DNA of 5,337 bases from the NCBI GenBank assembly GCA_017455385.1, contig JAFTBD010000066.1, forward strand, positions 1 through 5,337, read 5' to 3'. A model generated the notes under the pieces. That model was not told where the DNA came from. It was given only the letters and a program-made list of their open reading frames with translations, and made no database searches. Below are positions 1 through 4,894 of the stretch, one piece after another (within the stretch, counting starts at the first letter, position 1; the number at the start of each line of letters is the position of its first letter). The position numbers and the translations under genes were made by a program. Source of the DNA: Clostridia bacterium. Its GTDB lineage: Bacteria; Bacillota; Clostridia; Christensenellales; CAG-1252.

Positions 1-181
1 CGGAGAAGTCGCCGTTGGTGATGAGGTTAGTCGACTCCGTCTTTTCGGTATCGGTGGTCGTCTCGGTCTCATCTTCCGTCGGATCTTCGGTCGCGGTACA
101 AGCCGCAACGGTGAAGACCATAACGAAAACGAGCAACAATGCAAGTAGGGTAAATAATGTTCTTAAAGTAGTCTTTTTCAT
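1..181 (-). CDS. Secreted lipoprotein, N-terminal part (runs off left edge)
   Basis: Reading the minus strand from the ATG at 181-179 gives 60 residues, still open at the window edge. The product starts MKKTTLR, followed by a hydrophobic stretch (about residues 9-25) and a lipobox V-A-A-C with Cys28, so it should be cleaved by signal peptidase II and lipid-anchored on the outer face of the membrane. Residues 29-51 form a Thr/Glu/Asp-rich low-complexity linker. The last visible residues, NLITNGDFS (52-60), resemble the first strand of carbohydrate-binding-type beta-sandwich modules (CBM4/9-like, often beginning 'NLI.NGDFE'). That suggests a glycan-binding or glycan-degrading surface protein, but the functional domain lies outside the window. 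A GGAG ribosome binding site (190-193 on this strand) sits 8 nt before the ATG. The gene is divergent from the TSUP pair. The lipoprotein call is solid; the substrate is unknown. Confidence 0.85.
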   Translation of the reverse strand, partial: MKKTTLRTLFTLLALLLVFVMVFTVAACTATEDPTEDETETTTDTEKTESTNLITNGDFS

Positions 182-194
182 TTAATCATCTCCG

Positions 195-223
195 ATTAAA
201 ATTTTGTACTGTACTATTTTAAT
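195..223. repeat. AT-rich dyad over the lipoprotein promoter start region
   Basis: ATTAAAAT (195-202) and ATTTTAAT (216-223) form a perfect 8-bp inverted repeat around a 13-nt centre. Inside the centre lies a second small palindrome, GTAC-T-GTAC (206-214), offset from the outer centre by 1 nt. The right arm covers the proposed -10 of the lipoprotein promoter and the centre covers the predicted transcription start, so a repressor-operator role is possible. The arms are pure A/T in an A/T-rich region, so chance is a serious alternative. Confidence 0.35.
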
Positions 224-244
224 ATATAACGTAAAAATAAGCAA
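216..244 (-). promoter_or_regulatory. Sigma-A-type promoter for the lipoprotein gene
   Basis: On the minus strand TTGCTT (244-239) is separated by 17 nt from TAAAAT (221-216). This is a reasonable -35/-10 pair, about 35 nt upstream of the lipoprotein ATG at 181. Transcription would start near 209. An overlapping TATATT is an alternative -10, since the whole stretch is AT-rich. No experimental support is available from sequence alone. Confidence 0.5.
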
Positions 245-263
245 CGATTATTTCCTCTTTTTT

Positions 264-292
264 ATTATTAAATAAAATTATTTCATTATAAA
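264..292 (+). promoter_or_regulatory. Possible promoter for the TSUP gene pair
   Basis: TATAAA at 287-292 is a plausible -10 about 43 nt before the first TSUP start codon. No good -35 is present at the usual distance: 264-270 reads ATTATTA, which matches the consensus poorly. The region between the two divergent genes (182-334) is the only place for this promoter, but the exact hexamers are uncertain because the DNA is low-complexity A/T. Confidence 0.25.
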
Positions 293-317
293 ATAAGAGC
301 CCATAAGAACCGAAAGC

Positions 318-325
318 GGAGAAGG
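318..325 (+). promoter_or_regulatory. Ribosome binding site deciding the first TSUP start
   Basis: GGAGAAGG lies 9 nt before the ATG at 335. A later in-frame ATG at 374 (residue 14) has no Shine-Dalgarno-like sequence in front of it, so the 335 start is preferred even though residues 1-13 are not obviously part of the transporter fold. Confidence 0.6.
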
Positions 326-334
326 CCGGAGCGA

Positions 335-736
335 ATGCGTAATTCTTTCGTCGTGTCGCATACTATCCCCGTGATGACGAAAAAAGGGAGGAAAACGGCT
401 TATTTCATTTCGGGGATACTCGCAGGCGCCGCAAACGGACTGATCGGCGGAGGCGGAGGTATGCTCGTCGTTCCGTGTCTGTCTCGCTTCGGGATGCTTG
501 AGGAAAAAGAAGCGCACGCGACGGCGATCGCGGTCATGACCCCACTCTCTTTTCTCTCGGTTCTCGTATATACCGTGAAAGGGGTGTCCGACTTCTCGGT
601 GGCATGGAAGGTGAGTGTGGGCGTGGTGCTCGGCGGTCTTATCGGTGCGGTGCTTTTGAAGAAAGTCTCGAGGAAGATGTTGACGATAGTGTTTTATGCC
701 ATAATGATCTATGCTGGAATAAGGTCGGTATTATGA
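335..736 (+). CDS. TauE/SafE (TSUP) family half-transporter, first subunit
   Basis: This 133-residue membrane protein belongs to the TauE/SafE/TSUP family, whose members export or import small anions such as sulfite, sulfoacetate or related organic anions. The family signature is seen in the first membrane segment (about residues 22-48): a glycine-rich run NGLIGGGGGMLVVP (34-47), followed by a KEAHATAIAVMTP stretch (58-70). Further hydrophobic segments lie at about 64-81, 90-108 and 114-133, giving about four in all. Full-length TSUP proteins are about 250 residues with two such repeats, so this is one half. The partner half follows immediately with an ATGA overlap, and together they make 277 residues. 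The start at 335 is chosen on the upstream GGAGAAGG; a start at residue 14 would give 120 residues, a typical half-TSUP length. The substrate cannot be told from sequence. Confidence 0.85.
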   Translation: MRNSFVVSHTIPVMTKKGRKTAYFISGILAGAANGLIGGGGGMLVVPCLSRFGMLEEKEAHATAIAVMTPLSFLSVLVYTVKGVSDFSVAWKVSVGVVLGGLIGAVLLKKVSRKMLTIVFYAIMIYAGIRSVL

Positions 737-1167
737 CGGAAGGTTTTTCTTGGTTATTTCTCGCAGGGCTTGTCGGTGGGGTCCTCGGTGGTATGGGGCT
801 CGGAGGCGGCACTCTCCTGATCCCGATCCTAACGTTGCTTCTTCACGTGGAGGGGAAGGTGGCGGCGTGGCTGAATCTTATCTCATTCCTTCCGATGTCG
901 GTTGTTGCGCTTGCGCTCCATTCGAGAAACGGGTACGTATCTTGGGAGGACGTATGTGCGTTCGTTCCGACCGCATTCTTTTCGGCGGCAGTCGCTTCCT
1001 TCTTCGCCCCCAAGATGGATGGCGTTCTCCTGCGAAAGATCTTCGGTTGGTTCTTGATCCTCGTCGGCACGGTCTCTCTCATTGTTTCTTTCGTAACATC
1101 CGCACAAAACAAAGAAAAATCCGTCTTTGAGGAAAAATATAAAATAAGTGAAATATTACACAAGTAG
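733..1167 (+). CDS. TauE/SafE (TSUP) family half-transporter, second subunit
   Basis: This 144-residue membrane protein is the second TSUP repeat. It has the same signature as its partner, a glycine-rich first segment with GGMGLGGGTLLIP at residues 19-31, and hydrophobic segments at about 6-37, 44-62, 74-91 and 101-121. A charged, probably cytosolic tail follows (about 123-144, rich in Lys and Glu). The ATG at 733 overlaps the partner's TGA (ATGA), and AAGG at 721-724, 8 nt upstream, serves as ribosome binding site. The open frame extends upstream to an ATG at 604, but those 43 residues lie out of frame over the partner gene and look unlike a membrane protein, so 733 is the better start. The two halves probably assemble as a heterodimer. 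It is less likely that a single full-length gene was split by a frameshift, because a proper start and ribosome binding site are present. Confidence 0.85.
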   Translation: MTEGFSWLFLAGLVGGVLGGMGLGGGTLLIPILTLLLHVEGKVAAWLNLISFLPMSVVALALHSRNGYVSWEDVCAFVPTAFFSAAVASFFAPKMDGVLLRKIFGWFLILVGTVSLIVSFVTSAQNKEKSVFEEKYKISEILHK

Positions 1168-1208
1168 AAATATGTCTATTATTTCCGAATTTTACTGTAT
1201 TTTTATAA

Positions 1209-1256
1209 TTTTTATGTGGATTTTACATATAATTTATTATTTTTATGTCTTTACAT
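1209..1256 (+). repeat. Imperfect direct repeat upstream of the rnfC promoter
   Basis: The segment TTTTTATGT followed shortly by TTTACAT occurs twice: at 1209-1228 (4-nt gap) and at 1240-1256 (1-nt gap). The two copies are offset by about 28-31 nt, close to three helical turns. The second TTTACA is the proposed -35 of the rnf promoter. Each copy also contains the short dyad ATGT...ACAT. The rest of 1168-1250 is plain A/T-rich DNA in which I see no gene and no convincing intrinsic terminator. Confidence 0.35.
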
Positions 1257-1279
1257 CACGCGCGCCCACGTGATATAAT
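1250..1279 (+). promoter_or_regulatory. Sigma-A-type promoter of the rnf operon
   Basis: TTTACA (1250-1255), an 18-nt spacer and a perfect TATAAT (1274-1279) form the best promoter in the window. Transcription would begin near 1286, leaving a leader of only about 26 nt before the rnfC start codon, too short for a riboswitch. TATAAT also occurs at 1204-1209 and 1228-1233, but neither has a recognisable -35 at the right distance. Confidence 0.7.
1251..1278. promoter_or_regulatory. Operator-like inverted repeat inside the rnf promoter
   Basis: TTACATCACG (1251-1260) and CGTGATATAA (1269-1278) are complementary at 9 of 10 positions around an 8-nt centre (CGCGCCCA). The inner six pairs, ATCACG/CGTGAT, are perfect. 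The repeat exactly fills the -35/-10 spacer and overlaps both hexamers, the classical place for a repressor. Its GC-rich core stands out in an otherwise A/T-rich intergenic region. It does not match the Rex, Fnr/Crp or LexA consensus that I know, so the regulator cannot be named. An alternative is a weak terminator hairpin for the TSUP transcript, but the sequence after it (ATAATTATTT) is a poor U-tract. Confidence 0.5.
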
Positions 1280-1299
1280 TATTTCGGTATCTAGCGATC

Positions 1300-1304
1300 G
1301 GAGG
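1300..1304 (+). promoter_or_regulatory. Ribosome binding site fixing the TTG start of rnfC
   Basis: GGAGG lies 7 nt before the TTG at 1312. No ATG or GTG in frame is better placed, and the RnfC family N-terminus (a Phe-rich first strand followed by G-V-H-P) begins directly after this TTG. That makes the non-ATG start well supported. Confidence 0.8.
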
Positions 1305-1311
1305 CTTACTA

Positions 1312-2604
1312 TTGAGATTCACATTCAAGCACGGGGTACATCCCGCCGGCTATAAAGATATTTCGAAAGATCATTCACTTGAGGAGTTTCCCACCCCTTC
1401 ATCTGTTTCCATTCCTCTTTCACAACACATCGGCGCTCCCGCCGCTTCGGTCGTCGCAGTCGGTGACGAGGTCAGAGTCGGCACCCTCATCGGGAAAGCG
1501 GCTTCCTTCGTTTCGGCGAACGTGTATTCTTCCGTCAGCGGCAAAGTCACCGCCATCGGGAAGAAGCGCACTGCCATCGGTTCGTATTGCGATCATATCG
1601 TGATCGAGAATGACGGCAGGTATGAAGAAGTATTTCTTCCCGAGATATCCGATACGGATGCTGCCGCCATCAAGTCGCGCGTTGCCGAGGCTGGTATCGT
1701 GGGCATGGGTGGCGCCACCTTCCCGACGCATGTGAAATTATCGCCTCGCACCCCCGTTGACGTTCTCATCATCAACGCTGCTGAGTGTGAGCCGTATATC
1801 ACTTGCGACTACAGGCTGTGTTTGGAGCATCCCGAGGAGATATTCTCGGGCGTTCGTTATATGATGACAGCTCTCGGCGTCTCCGTGGCATATATCGGCG
1901 TGGAGGACAATAAGCCCGACGCTGTCGCGGCGCTTTCCGCCGTCGCACCCGAGGATATCAAGGTGATCTCCCTGCGTACCAAATACCCGCAGGGTGCCGA
2001 GAAACAGCTCATTTATTCCATTACCCGCAGAGTCGTTCCGGAAGGGAAGCTCCCCTCCGACGTCGGTTGTGTGGTGGATAACGTGCACACGGCTTTTTCC
2101 ATCTATGAGGCTGTGAAGCTCAATAAGCCCTCTTACCGCAGGGCGATGACCGTTTCGGGTGCCGAATGTGAGCGTCCCGGGAATTTCTGGGTCAGAAACG
2201 GTGTGACGTATGCGGATATCGCAGCATACGTCGGGGTGAAAGACACCACCGTGAAAGTCATCAGCGGCGGTCCGATGATGGGATTTGCGCAGGCGGATCT
2301 CCTTCCGTCCACAGGCAAGGGGACGTCTTCGCTTCTCTTCCTCGGTGACGACGAGGTCTCGGATGGGGACAAGCCCATCTCCGCTTGTATCAATTGCGCT
2401 TCCTGCGCGTCGCATTGTCCGATGCGTCTGATGCCGATGTTTATCGAGCGTGCGGTGGAGGACGAAGACGCCTTGAAGGCGAAGAAACTCCACGCGCTCT
2501 CTTGTTTGGAATGCGGCTGTTGCGCTTTCGTTTGTCCCGCGGGGCGTCCGCTCGTGCAGAGTATGCGCCGTGCGAAGAAACTAATTAAGGAAAAGGGGGT
2601 GTAA
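1312..2604 (+). CDS. rnfC: Rnf complex subunit RnfC (NADH- and FMN-binding, two [4Fe-4S])
   Basis: RnfC is the peripheral cytosolic subunit where NAD+/NADH is bound; electrons pass between its FMN, its two [4Fe-4S] clusters and the membrane subunits. The 430 residues cover the whole family core: a barrel-sandwich N-terminal domain (about 1-105), the nucleotide/FMN-binding domain with GMGGATFPTHVKLSP (131-145), NAAECEPYITCD (155-166) and KYPQGAEKQL (224-233), then an SLBB-like region including SGGPMMG (318-324). Two ferredoxin-type cluster motifs follow: C359-x2-C362-x2-C365-x3-C369-P and C398-x2-C401-x2-C404-x3-C408-P. The length is that of clostridial RnfC; it lacks the long Ala/Lys-rich C-terminal extension of E. 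coli RsxC. It starts with TTG behind GGAGG. It is the first gene of the operon, downstream of the promoter at 1250-1279, and is followed 3 nt later by rnfD. Confidence 0.97.
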   Translation: MRFTFKHGVHPAGYKDISKDHSLEEFPTPSSVSIPLSQHIGAPAASVVAVGDEVRVGTLIGKAASFVSANVYSSVSGKVTAIGKKRTAIGSYCDHIVIENDGRYEEVFLPEISDTDAAAIKSRVAEAGIVGMGGATFPTHVKLSPRTPVDVLIINAAECEPYITCDYRLCLEHPEEIFSGVRYMMTALGVSVAYIGVEDNKPDAVAALSAVAPEDIKVISLRTKYPQGAEKQLIYSITRRVVPEGKLPSDVGCVVDNVHTAFSIYEAVKLNKPSYRRAMTVSGAECERPGNFWVRNGVTYADIAAYVGVKDTTVKVISGGPMMGFAQADLLPSTGKGTSSLLFLGDDEVSDGDKPISACINCASCASHCPMRLMPMFIERAVEDEDALKAKKLHALSCLECGCCAFVCPAGRPLVQSMRRAKKLIKEKGV

Positions 2605-2607
2605 GAT

Positions 2608-3642
2608 ATGTCGAAATACATAGTTTCCTCTTCTCCCCATATCGCGAATCAGCGCACCGTAGCGAATATTATGCTCGAGGTCTTGATCGCGCTTGCACCT
2701 GCCGTGATCGCTTCGGTGGTTTTTTACGGGTTCTACGCTTTGTTCCTTTGTGTCCTCTCCGTCGGAGCGGCGGTCGGTACCGAGGCGCTTTATAACTTAG
2801 TTATGAAGCGAGAGCAGACCGTGAAAGACTGTTCCGCTATCGTGACGGGTCTTCTCGTCGCGATGAACGTGCCCGTTTCCGTTCCGTTCTACGTGCCTGT
2901 GATCGGTAGCGCCTTCGCCATCTTCTTCGTCAAGATGCTCTTCGGCGGTATCGGGAAGAATTTCGCGAATCCCGCCATCACCGCGAGGATATTCCTCCTC
3001 TTGGCATGGGCGTCTTTTATGACGAATTTCGTGCCTCCCATCATTTGGTCGAAAGGGGAGGCTTTCAAGTATTTCGCCTGCACGTTCAAAGGCTCCGCGG
3101 GGCTCGGTGACGTCGCGGCGATGACTACGGCGACTCCGCTTGCCTCCCTGCGTCTCGGCGCGGAAAAAGTCGGAGAGCTCGACGTACTCTCGATGTTCCT
3201 CGGGAATATCGGAGGCTCGCTCGGTGAGACTTCTGCGCTCGCGCTCCTCATCGGCGGCGTGTATCTTATTATTCGTAGAATAATAGATTGGCGCGTTCCT
3301 ACTGTTTATCTCGCCACCGTGACCTTGTTTGCCTTGATCTACGGCGCGGCGAAAGGGAGCGTCGGCACGTATATCCTTCCTTCGCTCTTCGGGGGCGGAC
3401 TGATGCTCGGCGCCTTCTTTATGGCGACGGATTACGCCACCTCACCCAATACGAAGATAGGACTCATCGTCTATGCTTTCGGGCTCGGTATCATCACCTC
3501 GCTCATCCGCTTCTTCGGGAATTATCCCGAGGGCGTTTCCTTCGCGATCCTCTTGATGAATATCGTCACGCCTTTCATCGATAAGTTCATTTTACCTCGT
3601 CCTTTCGGCTATCTGCCGCCGGACAAAGGAGGTGCGAAATGA
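2608..3642 (+). CDS. rnfD: Rnf complex subunit RnfD (membrane, covalent FMN)
   Basis: RnfD is an integral membrane subunit of the NqrB/RnfD family that carries FMN and takes part in ion translocation. The 344 residues begin with the family hallmark SSPHI (7-11) and show about nine to ten hydrophobic segments. Family motifs visible are GGIGKNFANPA (113-123), GNIGGSLGETSALALLIGG (199-217), FMATDYATSP (271-280) and EGVSFAILLMNIVTPFID (308-325). The flavin-attachment site is in MTTATPLAS (172-180), with Thr176 as the expected phosphoester-linked residue. It reads T-T-A-T where many homologues have S-G-A-T, and the residue six before the Thr is Ala170 rather than the Asp of the general ApbE motif. 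A GGGGG ribosome binding site (2595-2599) lies inside the end of rnfC. The last codons overlap rnfG (ATGA) and themselves encode its AAAGGAGG site. Confidence 0.96.
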   Translation: MSKYIVSSSPHIANQRTVANIMLEVLIALAPAVIASVVFYGFYALFLCVLSVGAAVGTEALYNLVMKREQTVKDCSAIVTGLLVAMNVPVSVPFYVPVIGSAFAIFFVKMLFGGIGKNFANPAITARIFLLLAWASFMTNFVPPIIWSKGEAFKYFACTFKGSAGLGDVAAMTTATPLASLRLGAEKVGELDVLSMFLGNIGGSLGETSALALLIGGVYLIIRRIIDWRVPTVYLATVTLFALIYGAAKGSVGTYILPSLFGGGLMLGAFFMATDYATSPNTKIGLIVYAFGLGIITSLIRFFGNYPEGVSFAILLMNIVTPFIDKFILPRPFGYLPPDKGGAK

Positions 3643-4244
3643 AAAAGGGCAGTTTAGCGTATGAGATCGTGATGACCGCGCTCGTGCTGGTCTTGATCGC
3701 CGGCGTCGCAGGTGCTCTGCTCGGTTTCGTCCATCATTTCGCCGCGGTCGATCCGAATGAGCTTCTTCTGAAAAAAGCGTCTGCCGTCTATGACGGCAAA
3801 TTGAAAGATAACCCCGTCCGCGAAGGTCTCTCGGCGAAGATCGAATACGAGAACGGAGACGTATTGGACGTATTGGTCCCGAGCGACGAATCGGTAAAAG
3901 ACGTCTTTATCCTTCACGTCAAGGGAACGGGCGCCTATAAAGGATCCTTGGAGCTCTTGGTGAATATCACGAAGGGCAAGATCGTGAAGATCGCGAAATA
4001 CGACGCCAATGAGACGCCCGGACTCGGGAGCAAAGCGCTGGAAGACAGCTATTTCAGGCAGTATTGCGGCGTCCCCATCACAGCGGAGTTCAGCGGATTT
4101 ACCTTATTGAAGACCGCACCATTGAATGAAACGGAAGTGCGTGCGATCAGCGGCGCCAGTAAGAGCAGTACCGCCGTTACCAATGCGGTGAATGCCGCGG
4201 TCGTTTGGTATCAAAATGCGGTATTGAAAGGGGGTGCGAGATGA
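3639..4244 (+). CDS. rnfG: Rnf complex subunit RnfG (FMN-binding, membrane-anchored)
   Basis: RnfG is a NqrC/RnfG-family subunit: one N-terminal membrane anchor (about residues 8-31) followed by an extracytoplasmic FMN-binding domain that normally carries FMN on a Thr, attached by the transferase ApbE. The 201 residues are the usual length. The conserved N-E-T-P-G-L-G-S-K stretch is at 124-132. The flavin-attachment motif is at 168-178 and reads R-A-I-S-G-A-S-K-S-S-T: the residue normally Thr is Ser174 (AGT, 4158-4160), and the usual Asp at -6 is Arg168. Ser can in principle be flavinylated, but this is a departure from the common Dxx(S/T)GAT form. The start overlaps the rnfD stop as ATGA, 6 nt after GGAGG, and the gene ends with the same kind of junction into rnfE. 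The identity is certain from motifs and context; the flavin status is open. Confidence 0.95.
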   Translation: MKKGSLAYEIVMTALVLVLIAGVAGALLGFVHHFAAVDPNELLLKKASAVYDGKLKDNPVREGLSAKIEYENGDVLDVLVPSDESVKDVFILHVKGTGAYKGSLELLVNITKGKIVKIAKYDANETPGLGSKALEDSYFRQYCGVPITAEFSGFTLLKTAPLNETEVRAISGASKSSTAVTNAVNAAVVWYQNAVLKGGAR

Positions 4245-4894
4245 AAAGCAACAGGTTGAATACCCTTACCAACGGTATCGTGAAGAGCAATCCCACCTTT
4301 AGGCTCGTGCTCGGCACCTGTCCGACCCTCGCCGTCACCACGCAGGCGATCAACGGCTTGGCGATGGGAGCGGCGGTCACCTTCGTTCTCTTGTGTTCGA
4401 ACGTGATGATCTCTCTCTTGAAGAAAGTCATTCCGAATCGAGTCCGTATCCCCGCTTACGTCGTCATCATTGCGACATTCGTGACGGTGGTGCAGATGGT
4501 GATGCAGAAGTTCCTGCCCTCGCTATATGATGCGCTCGGCGTCTTCTTACCACTTATAGTGGTAAACTGTATCATTCTCGCTCGTGCGGAGGCTTTTGCG
4601 TCGTGCAATCCCGTATTGGACAGCGCCCTGGACGGTATCGGCATGGGCGTCGGTTTCACGCTCAGTTTGACCTTGATCGGTATCGTGCGTGAAGTGCTCG
4701 GTGCAGGCTCTTTCTTCGGATTGCCCATCGGTTCTTTGGGAAGCATATCGATGACCGTATTCATATTGCCCGCAGGCGGGTTCCTCGTCTACGGGACCTT
4801 GATGGCGGTCGTGAATTATTTGATGCGTCTGTCGGAGGAGCGGAAGGCAGCCAAGCTCCACGCGATGCCGCATGAAGAGGAGGGCGAAGTATGA
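4241..4894 (+). CDS. rnfE: Rnf complex subunit RnfE (membrane, shared [2Fe-2S])
   Basis: RnfE is a small integral membrane subunit, paralogous to RnfA. Together they form the intramembrane core of the complex, where conserved cysteines of both proteins hold a [2Fe-2S] cluster that passes electrons across the membrane. The 217 residues show about six hydrophobic segments. The cluster ligands are visible as Cys27 in LGTCPTLAVT (25-34) and Cys110 in LPLIVVNC (103-110). Other family features are NGIVKSNPTFRLVLG (11-25) and GFTLSLTLIGIVREVLG (138-154). A charged tail (about 198-217) is cytosolic. The ATG at 4241 overlaps the rnfG stop (ATGA) and follows GGGGG by 6 nt; an in-frame ATG at 4205 lies inside rnfG without family similarity and is not used. 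A short perfect stem-loop lies within the gene just before the Cys110 codon. Confidence 0.96.
   Translation: MKSNRLNTLTNGIVKSNPTFRLVLGTCPTLAVTTQAINGLAMGAAVTFVLLCSNVMISLLKKVIPNRVRIPAYVVIIATFVTVVQMVMQKFLPSLYDALGVFLPLIVVNCIILARAEAFASCNPVLDSALDGIGMGVGFTLSLTLIGIVREVLGAGSFFGLPIGSLGSISMTVFILPAGGFLVYGTLMAVVNYLMRLSEERKAAKLHAMPHEEEGEV
4547..4565 (+). repeat. Intragenic perfect stem-loop in rnfE
   Basis: TTACCACT (4547-4554), a 3-nt loop TAT and AGTGGTAA (4558-4565) form a perfect 8-bp hairpin inside rnfE. The codons used here (TTA CCA CTT ATA GTG GTA) are A/T-ended and unlike the neighbouring CTC/ATC/GTC usage. The paralogous stretch of rnfA (CTG CCG CTC ATC ACT ACG) has no such structure. No U-tract follows, so it is not an intrinsic terminator. 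It may be an mRNA structure, a protein site or chance. Confidence 0.6.

Noticed and set aside
604..732. Upstream extension of the second TSUP gene to an ATG at 604
   Set aside because: The 43 extra residues are charged and Cys-rich with no membrane character, lie out of frame over the first TSUP gene, and have no better ribosome binding site. The ATGA start at 733 is preferred.
720..736. Frameshift splitting one full-length TSUP gene
   Set aside because: The second frame has its own ATG, an AAGG site 8 nt upstream and an ATGA overlap, and its product begins directly with a membrane segment, as expected of a true half-size protein. It cannot be wholly excluded without relatives.
1255..1284. 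Intrinsic terminator for the TSUP transcript
   Set aside because: The ATCACG/CGTGAT stem is only six perfect pairs with an 8-nt loop and is followed by ATAATTATTT rather than a U-run. Its exact fit between -35 and -10 makes an operator more likely.
1286..1311. Riboswitch or leader attenuator before rnfC
   Set aside because: The predicted leader is only about 26 nt, too short for a known riboswitch or attenuator.
1738..2493. Long antisense open frame (251 codons) opposite rnfC
   Set aside because: It lies wholly within rnfC, is rich in Arg and His as expected for a reverse-frame shadow of GC-biased codons, and has no recognisable domain or ribosome binding site.
2133..2621. Antisense open frame (162 codons) over the end of rnfC
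   Set aside because: It is a shadow of the Fe-S region of rnfC in the opposite strand; the sense gene explains the sequence completely.
4205..4240. Upstream ATG for rnfE inside rnfG
   Set aside because: The added 12 residues have no similarity to RnfE N-termini, and the ATG at 4241 has a well-spaced GGGGG site and the ATGA overlap seen at the neighbouring junctions.
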